From an uncultured Collinsella sp. (GTDB lineage: Bacteria; Actinomycetota; Coriobacteriia; Coriobacteriales; Coriobacteriaceae): a DNA stretch of 32,170 nucleotides. The stretch is taken from contig CABSNL010000021.1 in assembly GCA_902479095.1 (NCBI GenBank), positions 1-32,170 on the forward strand, in the 5' to 3' direction. Below are positions 22,944-30,039 of this stretch, in pieces. Under the pieces are notes generated by a model that ran no database searches, had not been told where the DNA came from, and was given only the letters and a program-made list of their open reading frames with translations. The position numbers and the translations under genes were made by a program. The first letter of the stretch is position 1; each line of letters opens with the position of its first letter.

Positions 22944-23171
22944 CTTCTATTTCCCCCTCGTAGTCGTTTGAACGTTCGGGATACTTTAGCACAGTGCAGC
23001 GTCAGGCGCGACCGCATCACAGCAAAACCCGAGTGCGCCGCTATGATTTACAGGATGGTTACATGGGGGAGAGGTGACCTTACTCCTCAGGCAAATCCAA
23101 ACCTGCGAGCGAAGACATGAGGTTCTCTAGGCGCTTGATCTCTTCGCCGCAAATTAGCTACCTCCTGCCCG
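22944..23171 (-). other. serC upstream region with a possible gene remnant
   Basis: On the minus strand, right after the antiporter stop, an AGGAGG site is followed by an open stretch encoding CGEEIKRLENLMSSLAGLDLPEE and a TAA at about 23078. It has no ATG/GTG/TTG at the right place, so it may be the tail of a decayed gene. Closer to serC is GAACGTTC near 22969, an 8-bp palindrome. No strong promoter hexamers were found. Confidence 0.3.
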
Positions 23172-24773
23172 CTACGACGCCAGTGTGGCAATGACGGCTT
23201 CGTCGCCGGCGTATATTAGGGTGTTGCCATCGGGAATGATCGTTTGGCCGTCGCGCTTGAGCATCACCACAATAAACGGATGCTTGCCTTGCGGCACGTC
23301 GCGCAGGCGCTGGCCGGCCAGGCGACCGTGGGGCGTCACGGTGACCTCGCGCAGCGTAACCTCGGCACGCTCTTCAAACGTCGGGGCAGCCATCACCAAT
23401 AGGTCGCCTTCCTCAATCACGGTATCGCCATTGGGCAGCACCGGGTGCGCGCCATCGCGCAGCACCAGGACGACGAGCATGTCCGTGGCGCTGCCAATAT
23501 CGGCGAGCGAGCGTCCGGAAAACGGATGGCCCGCGCCCACCTTGAACTTGACAAACGACATGCCGTCCTCGTCGCGGTAATCGTTAAACGTACGGCGCAC
23601 GTCGCCTTCCGCGTCGATCATATTGAGCTTTTTCGCCACCGCCGGTAGCAGCGAGCCCTGCACCACAATGCTCGACACGGCAATCACAAATACCAGGTCA
23701 AACAGGTCGTGACCGCCAGGAACACCGGCCACCACGGTAAAGAGGCTAAACACGACCGAAGCCGCGCCGCGCAGACCCGCCCAGCTTACGAGCGCAACCT
23801 GGCGAGGGTTCGTCTTAAAGGGCGCTAGGAGCACGCCGACGGCGATGGGGCGGCTCACAAAGAGCATAAACGCCATGAGCGCCAGGCCCGGCAGCAGCAT
23901 CTGCGGCAGGCGTGCGGGCGTTACGAGCAGGCCGAGCAAGAAGAAGATCGTCATCTCGGCCATCTCGGTGAGGGTATCGAAGAAGTGCGCCATCTCGACC
24001 TTGCCGGTGATGTCGCTCGCACCCAGCACAATGCCGGCCAGGTACACGGCCAAAAATCCGTTGCCGCCCAGGTAGCTCGGCAGCGCGTAGGCGACGATGG
24101 CCACGGCGAACAAAAAGATGGTCTGCGCACCTTCGGCCGTTGCATGTGCGCGTTCAATCAGGCGGCCCGCCGCCCAGCCGAGGGCAAGGCCCAGGCCCGC
24201 GCCCAGGATAATCTGCTTGGCCAGCAGTGCGGGAATGTTGATGTCGCCGCCGGTCGCGAGTGTGGCGAGCACGGCGGTGAGCATGTAGGCGACGGGGTCG
24301 TTGGAGCCCGATTCGACCTCGAGCAGCGAGTCGGTGCCACCTCTCAGCGACAGGCTGTGCTCACGCAGTACGCTAAAGACGCTCGCCGCGTCGGTGGATG
24401 CCACGACCGATCCCAGCAGCAGGCCACCGATCCAGTCGAACCCCAGCGCGAAGTGGGCGAACATGCCGGTGATGCCGGCAGTGATGACGACGCCGAGCGT
24501 GCTCAGCAGCACCGCCGGCGCAGCGACGGGCTTGGCGCGGTCGATATTGGTGTTAAAGCCGCCGTAGAACATGATGAACAGCAGCGCCGTGCTGCAGACG
24601 GTTTCGGTGAGTGCGTAGTCGCTAAAGTCGATATGCGTCGGGCCGTTGACGCCCAACAGCATGCCCAGCGCGATAAAGATGAGCAGGGTGGGGAAGGGGA
24701 GTTTTTTGCCGACGGGTTTGATGGTCAGGCACAAAATGATGACGAGGCCGATAAAGAGAAGGATCTGGTTCAT
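23172..24773 (-). CDS. nhaP2: K+/H+ (or Na+/H+) antiporter, NhaP2/CvrA-like, with two RCK_C domains
   Basis: The 533-residue protein has about twelve membrane helices in residues 1-385, with the CPA1 core motif SGSNDPVAYML containing the Asn-Asp pair and the unwound-helix region ASTDAASVFS. The cytoplasmic C-terminus carries two TrkA-C/RCK_C-type repeats, one starting FKVGAGHPFSGRSLADIG and one starting VTPHGRLAGQRLRDVP, which bind nucleotides or regulate gating in the family. Known relatives with this layout exchange K+ for H+. The ribosome binding site AGGAG is 12 bases from ATG 24773, so initiation may be weak or the start slightly different. It stands alone, divergent from the phosphoesterase gene. 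Confidence 0.9.
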   Translation of the reverse strand: MNQILLFIGLVIILCLTIKPVGKKLPFPTLLIFIALGMLLGVNGPTHIDFSDYALTETVCSTALLFIMFYGGFNTNIDRAKPVAAPAVLLSTLGVVITAGITGMFAHFALGFDWIGGLLLGSVVASTDAASVFSVLREHSLSLRGGTDSLLEVESGSNDPVAYMLTAVLATLATGGDINIPALLAKQIILGAGLGLALGWAAGRLIERAHATAEGAQTIFLFAVAIVAYALPSYLGGNGFLAVYLAGIVLGASDITGKVEMAHFFDTLTEMAEMTIFFLLGLLVTPARLPQMLLPGLALMAFMLFVSRPIAVGVLLAPFKTNPRQVALVSWAGLRGAASVVFSLFTVVAGVPGGHDLFDLVFVIAVSSIVVQGSLLPAVAKKLNMIDAEGDVRRTFNDYRDEDGMSFVKFKVGAGHPFSGRSLADIGSATDMLVVLVLRDGAHPVLPNGDTVIEEGDLLVMAAPTFEERAEVTLREVTVTPHGRLAGQRLRDVPQGKHPFIVVMLKRDGQTIIPDGNTLIYAGDEAVIATLAS

Positions 24774-24922
24774 GGATAGTGTCCGCTCCTGGGTGGTTGG
24801 CGTGGCACGGTCAGTTGTCTGCGGTCATTTGTACCCAGAGATGGTGGGTTTATGGGGTTGGATTGCGGGCGTGCGCGATATCGTCATAGACGGCTGCCGT
24901 CTTTGCCTCTGCTCGGAAACCC

Positions 24923-24976
24923 TTTCCAGCTTTATTGCAACGGAGTACAATGGGTAACGTTTAAGTTCAACTTGAA
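24923..24976 (+). promoter_or_regulatory. Promoter and palindrome before the phosphoesterase
   Basis: TTTCCA 24923-24928 and TACAAT 24946-24951 form a promoter with a 17-bp spacer. Just downstream are two overlapping palindromes, AAGTT-C-AACTT (24963-24973) and TTCAA-C-TTGAA (24966-24976), placed as an operator would be. The rest of the 24774-25026 gap shows nothing else. Confidence 0.5.
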
Positions 24977-25026
24977 GTTTTAGTTGCGGCGCCGGGCTTC
25001 GGCCGCAATGCAAGGAGAGGCGTACC

Positions 25027-25866
25027 ATGGCGATCTATGTGACATCTGATGCTCACGGGCACGTGCGTGCGCTTGACGAGGCCCTGTCTAAGATCTCGTT
25101 GACGTCCGACGACACGCTGTACGTGCTGGGCGACATGATCGATCGCGGGCCCGATCCGGTCGGCGTTATTAAGCTCGTGCGCTCGCTGCCCAACGCCCGC
25201 GTGCTCAAGGGCAATCACGAGCAGATCATGCTCGATGCCATCATTGGCCAGGATCCGCTCGATGCCGAGACCTGGGATATCAACGGTGGCTGGACGACGC
25301 GTGAGCAGCTCAACGACATGGAATTTGAGGCATACGAGGAGCTCGTGCGATGGATGGCCGCGCTGCCGCTCTACGCGGTGGTCGAGACCGAGGAGCGCCC
25401 GTATCTGCTGGTACATGCCGGTATTGAGACCGAGGCGGCGCGGGCGTTTTTGCTTGAGCATGGCGTCGATTGTGCCGATGGCGTTGGAGCGGTGGGTGCC
25501 GATCGCGAGCTGCTGCAGCAGATGCTCGCGGTGCAGTCGTCCGATGACCTGCTGTGGATTCGTCATGGCTATTGGGATGCGTCGACCGGGCTGCTTTCTG
25601 CCGAGGGCAAGGGCCCGGTCGTGGTGAGCGGTCACACGCCCACGGTATCGCTTGGGCGCTATTGCGAGGTCGGTGGTCTGGCGGGGCTCGATGAGGAATC
25701 GGGACGCGGGCAGATCGTGCGCTTGGGCGGCGAGGACACTGCTGGTGTTCCCGATCGCATCGACATCGACTGCGCCGCCGCCACCGGCTCCGAGTTCGGC
25801 CGCGTGGGCATCCTGCGCCTGGACGACGGGGCCGAGTTCTACGCGAACATCAACCCGGGCGAATAA
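25027..25866 (+). CDS. Metallophosphoesterase (PP2A/ApaH-like)
   Basis: The 279-residue cytoplasmic phosphatase has the two-metal motifs Asp8-Ala-His10, GDMIDRG at 35-41, GNHE with Asn63 and His64, a later LLVHAG and VVVSGHTP. The set and spacing match bacterial serine/threonine protein phosphatases of the PrpA/ApaH type, usually manganese dependent. Diadenosine tetraphosphatase is an alternative. ATG 25027 follows AAGGAGAGG. The gene has its own promoter with palindromes and is divergent from the antiporter. Confidence 0.9.
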   Translation: MAIYVTSDAHGHVRALDEALSKISLTSDDTLYVLGDMIDRGPDPVGVIKLVRSLPNARVLKGNHEQIMLDAIIGQDPLDAETWDINGGWTTREQLNDMEFEAYEELVRWMAALPLYAVVETEERPYLLVHAGIETEAARAFLLEHGVDCADGVGAVGADRELLQQMLAVQSSDDLLWIRHGYWDASTGLLSAEGKGPVVVSGHTPTVSLGRYCEVGGLAGLDEESGRGQIVRLGGEDTAGVPDRIDIDCAAATGSEFGRVGILRLDDGAEFYANINPGE

Positions 25867-26181
25867 TCGGTGCAAGTGGTAGCTAATTTGGGAAGGGTTT
25901 TTTGACTTCTTTTGCCCTTCTGCCCGCTAATTGATTTCTCTGGGACGGGGATTAAATAATCATTTGGCTGCCCGCCGGCTAAGTGAGTAGACTTTTTTGG
26001 AAATGCCGAGCACCCAACATATTTGCCTCAATAAAACCGCAGGTCACAAACTTGTGCTCTGTCGGTGTGGTCGGGGATTCGGTAAAAACCTACTCACTTA
26101 GTTTTACGCGATGCATATTGTCTTCAACGAGACCCCAGCCGGGGCGATTCCATCGCAAATTCCGGTGACCGGGGCAGCTAA
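25867..26181. other. Gene-free stretch between convergent genes
   Basis: No gene is supported. After the phosphoesterase stop there is a weak T-rich hairpin (GAAGGG 25892-25897 with CCCTTC 25915-25920). Most of the rest is the palindromic element at 25979-26101. Confidence 0.5.
25979..26101. repeat. 123-bp palindromic element with CTAAGTGAGTAG ends
   Basis: Perfect 12-bp ends CTAAGTGAGTAG 25979-25990 and CTACTCACTTAG 26090-26101 continue inward as imperfect arms: (AC)TTTTTTGGAAATGCCGAGCACC on the left resembles the complement of the right arm GGTGTGGTCGGGGATTCGG. The middle is AT-rich and contains CACAAACTTGTG, a near palindrome. The ends and total size resemble a MITE or a structured RNA; no transposase is present in the window. 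Confidence 0.75.
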
Positions 26182-27762
26182 TTAGGCGCCGTATGGGTTC
26201 CGGTCGCGCTCGATGCGTTGGCGGATGTGGGCGTACTCGATTATCAGCAGCACCAGGAGTAGGGCCATGATGGCTAGGTAGCTCACGACGGCGCCCATCA
26301 GGCCGAGCAGATTGATCAGAATCACCGGCAGCACCACGCTCACGGCAAAACAAATCAGGTAGACCTTGGTGACGTCGCCGGCATGGCGCAGCACCGTGAT
26401 GATGGCGTAGATAAAGTCGATGGCCGCGGTGACGCCGCCGGCAACGACCATTAGCAGCGCCAGCGTACGGTAGCGTTCAAAGCTGAGGCCGTACATAAAG
26501 CTCATGAGGGGAATACCGGGACCTGCCATAAATACGGCGCACACGCCGGTGATGACCACGATCAGCGCCATAACGGCAACAATAATCAGGTCAAAGCGAC
26601 GACGCTTGCGAGGATTAGCCCAAATGCTCGACAAGCGCAGGAGCTGCGGTTTATAGATAAATCCAATGCTCAGCAAAATAGCCTGCGCCGGAAAGAACGG
26701 GGCATTAAAGTACAGCTGATATTTGTATGCCAGCGTGCCTTCCATCACAAACTTGGGCATGCTCTCAATAAGGTTGAACAGGAACAGTGCACCAAAGAGC
26801 GGGGCGCACTGGACAAACAGGTGGCCGACCTCGCGCAGGCTCACGTGGCGCGATTTTTCGGTCTCGAGCAGGGCGAGCGGCGCGGTGACCAGCACGAGCG
26901 AGGCGATCGCGGCGACACCCATGGCCATGGCCGCGATGGGCATGCTGCGCGTGAGGAACAGCGCCACGCTGAAGACCGCGATGACGCCGACGGAGCGTAG
27001 CGTTTGGCTCATTCCAGCCAAGTAGAGTTTGTCGGCCTGCTGCAGGCGGCCTTCGTACACGTCGGCGACGCCGTCGATGACCTTATACAGGTAGACGCCC
27101 AGGCCGATCGTCGCCATCTGCGCGTCATAGCCGCGGGCGCTGCTGTACATGAGGCCGCAGCCTAGGGCGAGCGCTCCACAAAGCCAGCGGTTGATCTGGT
27201 AGGAGGCAAAGGACGTCTTTTCGTCGATGTCTGAGACCTGGAAATTGCGCACGCCGTAGTTGCATGCGATCATGATGAGCGTGCCGGTGACGAAGGCGAT
27301 GGAGAACTTACCGGCCTCCTCGGCACCCGCGAGCTGTGTCGACACGATGGTGAGCAGAGGAAACGCCATGCCCCACACGGCGGTGCCCAGGGTATTCCAG
27401 AGATAGTCGCGGCGGGTGGCGTGCTCTTCGTATTCCGCTTCCTGCATGGAGAAGCCGCCGCCGTAGACGGCGCCGAGCAGACGGTTCCACCAAGCGTTGA
27501 CCATGCGGCGGACGGGGCCGGGCTCCCGATCGCGTTCGCGCCGGCGACGTGTGGCTTGGCTGCTATCGGGTCCGCCGGCGTTGCGCTGGCTCAGCTCCTG
27601 GATGCGCGCGAGCTCTTCGGCCGTGTGGGAGGCGGGGAACAGGCCGTTCTCGATGCGGCCGCCCTGGGCCTTCGCGGCGCCGTCTTTCGATGCAGCGGGG
27701 TTGGAGATGCCGTTACGGCGGGCGATGGCGCGGCGAATGCTATCGAGGGGCGTGATGCTCAA
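26182..27762 (-). CDS. Multi-spanning membrane protein, MATE/flippase-like
   Basis: The 526-residue protein begins at TTG 27762, eight bases after AGAAAGGA; a GTG 39 bases farther upstream has no such site. The first 110 residues are hydrophilic and rich in Arg and Gln, followed by about twelve membrane helices from near 120. The overall look, with paired helices, a long TLAYKYQLYFNAPFFPAQAILLS loop and a charged cytoplasmic tail IRQRIERDRNPYGA, resembles polysaccharide-type flippases (Wzx/MATE group). The transported lipid or polymer is unknown and no glycosyltransferases lie nearby. The long basic N-terminus is unusual for this fold. Two palindromes lie in the promoter region. Confidence 0.7.
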   Translation of the reverse strand: MSITPLDSIRRAIARRNGISNPAASKDGAAKAQGGRIENGLFPASHTAEELARIQELSQRNAGGPDSSQATRRRRERDREPGPVRRMVNAWWNRLLGAVYGGGFSMQEAEYEEHATRRDYLWNTLGTAVWGMAFPLLTIVSTQLAGAEEAGKFSIAFVTGTLIMIACNYGVRNFQVSDIDEKTSFASYQINRWLCGALALGCGLMYSSARGYDAQMATIGLGVYLYKVIDGVADVYEGRLQQADKLYLAGMSQTLRSVGVIAVFSVALFLTRSMPIAAMAMGVAAIASLVLVTAPLALLETEKSRHVSLREVGHLFVQCAPLFGALFLFNLIESMPKFVMEGTLAYKYQLYFNAPFFPAQAILLSIGFIYKPQLLRLSSIWANPRKRRRFDLIIVAVMALIVVITGVCAVFMAGPGIPLMSFMYGLSFERYRTLALLMVVAGGVTAAIDFIYAIITVLRHAGDVTKVYLICFAVSVVLPVILINLLGLMGAVVSYLAIMALLLVLLIIEYAHIRQRIERDRNPYGA

Positions 27763-27790
27763 AGCGGGGTCCTTTCTATTGCTGCGCTCT

Positions 27791-27838
27791 AGTATAGACA
27801 CCGCGGTGTCCGCTCGTGTTTTTGAACAGGTTGTTCAA
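27791..27838 (-). promoter_or_regulatory. Promoter with two palindromes upstream of the flippase
   Basis: On the minus strand TATACT (27796-27791) looks like a -10. Directly upstream lies the perfect 14-bp palindrome GACACCGCGGTGTC (27797-27810), and 11 bases farther TTGAACA-GGT-TGTTCAA (27822-27838). The -35 is poor. This layout suits one or two dimeric regulators. Confidence 0.55.
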
Positions 27839-27862
27839 TAATTTCGGCGGCGCCATTCAGTA

Positions 27863-28000
27863 GTCGGCACTTAGGGACGTTCCTTATGTGCCGGCACTTT
27901 GGGAACGTCCCTAAGTGCCGGCATCCGGGGACGCTCCTTGAATGTTGCCTGTTCAAGAGTGTCCCCAATGACTAGTCGTTTAAGAACGTCCCCAATGACT
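27863..28000. repeat. GGGACG/GTCCCC repeat cluster, copy 2
   Basis: CGGCACTTAGGGACGTTCC 27865-27883 and its complement 27902-27920 form a perfect 19-bp inverted repeat around 18 bases that hold GTGCCGGCAC. Then follow GGGGACGCTCC and two direct copies of GTCCCCAATGACT (27961-27973 and 27988-28000) with a 14-base gap. The words match those after the HAD gene at 7094. It fills most of the gap 27763-28141. Confidence 0.85.
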
Positions 28001-28051
28001 GGGCCGCTTGCCTGCGATTTTTGACCGTTGGGCGGGCTTGCCGCCCTTGCC

Positions 28052-28100
28052 GCAAAAACGTTTTTGCATATCGGGTACAACGGGCTTTACGTGAGTAAAG
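28052..28100 (+). promoter_or_regulatory. Palindromes in the pckA upstream region
   Basis: GCAAAAACGTTTTTGC (28052-28067) is a perfect 16-bp palindrome with a central CG, like operators of LacI-family regulators including CcpA. A second inverted repeat, CTTTAC-GTGA-GTAAAG (28085-28100), follows. A possible promoter is TTGCCG 28047-28052, but the -10 is unclear. Confidence 0.55.
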
Positions 28101-28141
28101 TGCGCGCCGCGTCCACGTGCCGCGTTTTTAAAGGAGGCCCC

Positions 28142-29812
28142 ATGCCTGGTGTTACCCCTGCAGAAGTTCTGTCCAATTTTGGCATTACGCTGGTCGAAGA
28201 CCCCGCTGAGAACCAGCCCCGCCTGCTGGTTGACCTGCCGGCAGCCGAGCTCGTCGAGCATGCCATCCGCCGCAACGAAGGCCGCATGGCATCCAACGGC
28301 GCGCTGGTGATCGAGACGGGGGAGCGTACCGGACGTTCGCCCAACGACCGCTTTATCGTTGACACCCCCGATGTCCACGACAAGATTGCCTGGGGCGCCG
28401 TCAACCGCCCGCTGTCCGTCGAAAGCTACGAGGTCATCAAAGCCGGCATCGTCGACTATCTCAACGAGCGCGATGTGTTCGTCACCCGCGGCATGGCCGG
28501 CGCCGACCGCAACCACACGCGCCGACTGCTCGTTGCCTGCGAGCGTGCCAGCCAGGCACTCTTTATCAAGCAGATGCTCGCCCGCCCGCTCGCCCGCGAA
28601 ATCGCGCGCACCGGCGAGCCGGACTTTTGCGTGCTCGCAGCGCCCGGTTACCAGTGCGATCCTGTCATCAAGGGCCTCAACTCCAGTGCCGCCGTGGTCA
28701 TCAACTTCCAGGAACGCGTGATTCTGGTCGCCGGCACCGGCTACTCCGGCGAGATTAAAAAGTCGATCTTTAGCGTCATGAACTATCTGCTGCCCGTCGA
28801 GGACGACGTGCTGCCCATGCACTGCTCGGCCAGCATGGATCCCGTCACGCACGAGACCGCCGTGTTCTTTGGCCTGTCCGGCACCGGCAAGACTACGCTT
28901 TCGGCCAATCCCACGCGCCTGCTGATCGGCGACGACGAGCACGGTTGGTCCGACATGGGTATCTTCAACATCGAGGGTGGCTGCTACGCAAAATGCGAGG
29001 GCCTGGACGCCTTCCACGAGCCCGAGATCTTCAACGCTGTCCGTTTTGGCGCCATTTGCGAAAACGTGGTGCTCGACGAGAACCGCAAGCCCAACTACGA
29101 CGACATCTCGATCACGCACAACACGCGCGTGGCCTATCCCGTGGAGCACATTCCTAACGCGTGGACTAAGGGCATGGGCACCACTCCGAGTGTCGTGCTG
29201 TTCCTGACTTGCGACGCTTTTGGCGTGCTGCCGCCCATCTCACGCCTGACGGCCGATGCCGCCATGTACCACTTTGTGACGGGCTTTACGGCTAAGATTC
29301 CCGGCACCGAGGTCGGCGTCACCGAGCCCACGCCCACGTTCTCTTCGCTGTTCGGCGAGCCGTTTATGCCGCTCGACCCCATGGTTTACGCCAAGATGCT
29401 TGGCGAGCGCATTGCCGACGGCCGTACGCGCGTGTACCTGGTCAACACCGGCTGGATTGGCGGCGGTTATGGTGTGGGCCATCGCATCGAGCTTGCCTAC
29501 ACGCGCGCCCTGGTGGCCCGCGCCCTCGACGGTACCATCGAGGACAGCGAGTTCTTGCACGACGACATCTTTAACGTCGACATTCCCACGACGTGCCACG
29601 GCGTGCCCGATGGCATCCTGGTGCCGCGCCAATACTGGCAGAGCACCGCGCGCTATGACGAGGCCGCGCACAACTTGGCGGTGATGTTCGAGGAGAACTT
29701 CGAGAAGAAGTACTCGCACCTGCCCGAGTCCGTCAAAGCCGCCGGCCCGCACGCCCAAGTACACGCCGACGCTCGTCATCGCGGCCGCGGGCTGCTGGGA
29801 CTTCGCCACTAG
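28142..29812 (+). CDS. pckA: Phosphoenolpyruvate carboxykinase (ATP)
   Basis: The 556-residue enzyme interconverts oxaloacetate and PEP with ATP, serving gluconeogenesis or, in fermenting gut bacteria, CO2 fixation toward succinate. Visible are GERTGRSPNDRF, the kinase motif GLSGTGKTTLSA (GTGKT at about 247-251), LIGDDEHGW for metal binding, NTRVAYPVEHIPN and NTGWIGGGYGVGHRI. The start is ATG 28142 behind AAAGGAGG; the frame is open farther upstream but without a site. Family members usually end soon after the AAGP segment; here VKAAGPHA is followed by about 22 more, compositionally odd residues (HADARHRGRG...), so the C-terminus may be extended by a lost stop. A REP-like copy lies 19 bases after the stop. 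Confidence 0.95.
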   Translation: MPGVTPAEVLSNFGITLVEDPAENQPRLLVDLPAAELVEHAIRRNEGRMASNGALVIETGERTGRSPNDRFIVDTPDVHDKIAWGAVNRPLSVESYEVIKAGIVDYLNERDVFVTRGMAGADRNHTRRLLVACERASQALFIKQMLARPLAREIARTGEPDFCVLAAPGYQCDPVIKGLNSSAAVVINFQERVILVAGTGYSGEIKKSIFSVMNYLLPVEDDVLPMHCSASMDPVTHETAVFFGLSGTGKTTLSANPTRLLIGDDEHGWSDMGIFNIEGGCYAKCEGLDAFHEPEIFNAVRFGAICENVVLDENRKPNYDDISITHNTRVAYPVEHIPNAWTKGMGTTPSVVLFLTCDAFGVLPPISRLTADAAMYHFVTGFTAKIPGTEVGVTEPTPTFSSLFGEPFMPLDPMVYAKMLGERIADGRTRVYLVNTGWIGGGYGVGHRIELAYTRALVARALDGTIEDSEFLHDDIFNVDIPTTCHGVPDGILVPRQYWQSTARYDEAAHNLAVMFEENFEKKYSHLPESVKAAGPHAQVHADARHRGRGLLGLRH

Positions 29813-29831
29813 CTTCGCCGTGAGTCCATAT

Positions 29832-29864
29832 CCACCACAAAGGGGACAGGCGCCTTTATGGTGG
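29832..29864. repeat. REP-like palindrome, copy C
   Basis: CCACCACAAAGG 29832-29843 pairs with CCTTTATGGTGG 29853-29864 with one mismatch around GGACAGGCG. Its centre is GGGGACAGGC, the reverse orientation of copies B and D. It may end the pckA transcript. Confidence 0.9.
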
Positions 29865-29866
29865 TT

Positions 29867-29895
29867 TTGCTCGCGTGGATGACTCGGGTTACAAT
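29867..29895 (+). promoter_or_regulatory. Promoter of the leader/B3-B4 unit
   Basis: TTGCTC 29867-29872 and TACAAT 29890-29895 are separated by 17 bp, predicting a start near 29902. Confidence 0.6.
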
Positions 29896-29901
29896 ACGCT
29901 T

Positions 29902-29998
29902 GACATATCGTCCCCTTCTCCGGATGGGGACAGCGTAAGCGCTCTTGTGGCGGCACCGTAGGACTTTGAAGGTGGCCGCTGTGAGGGCGCTTTTTGTT
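29902..29998 (+). ncRNA. Candidate leader RNA or small RNA with terminator
   Basis: Starting just after the predicted promoter, the transcript would form GTCCCC 29910-29915 with GGGGAC 29926-29931, then a long hairpin: 29939-29957 pairs with 29971-29990 with one bulge, the deviations all being G.U pairs, followed by TTTTTGTTTA. That is a complete promoter-structure-terminator unit of about 95 nt, only 40 bases before the B3/B4 gene start. It could be an attenuator of that gene or a free small RNA. The left stem contains GGCACCG, resembling a T-box bulge, but a specifier stem is missing. Confidence 0.5.
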
Positions 29999-30039
29999 TA
30001 GGCGCCCTCGCTCGGGCGTACGCTATGAAGGGAGAGCAT

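Noticed and set aside
23142..23171. Short gene starting at TTG after AGGAGG, minus strand
   Set aside because: It would make only about 22 Arg-rich residues; the neighbouring frame looks more protein-like but lacks a normal start.
25979..26101. Insertion sequence
   Set aside because: The inverted ends are right but there is no transposase or space for one, so it is at most a MITE-like element.
29902..29998. T-box riboswitch before the B3/B4 gene
   Set aside because: Only GGCACCG resembles the T-box bulge; the leader is about 40 nt before the hairpin, with no room for a specifier stem I.
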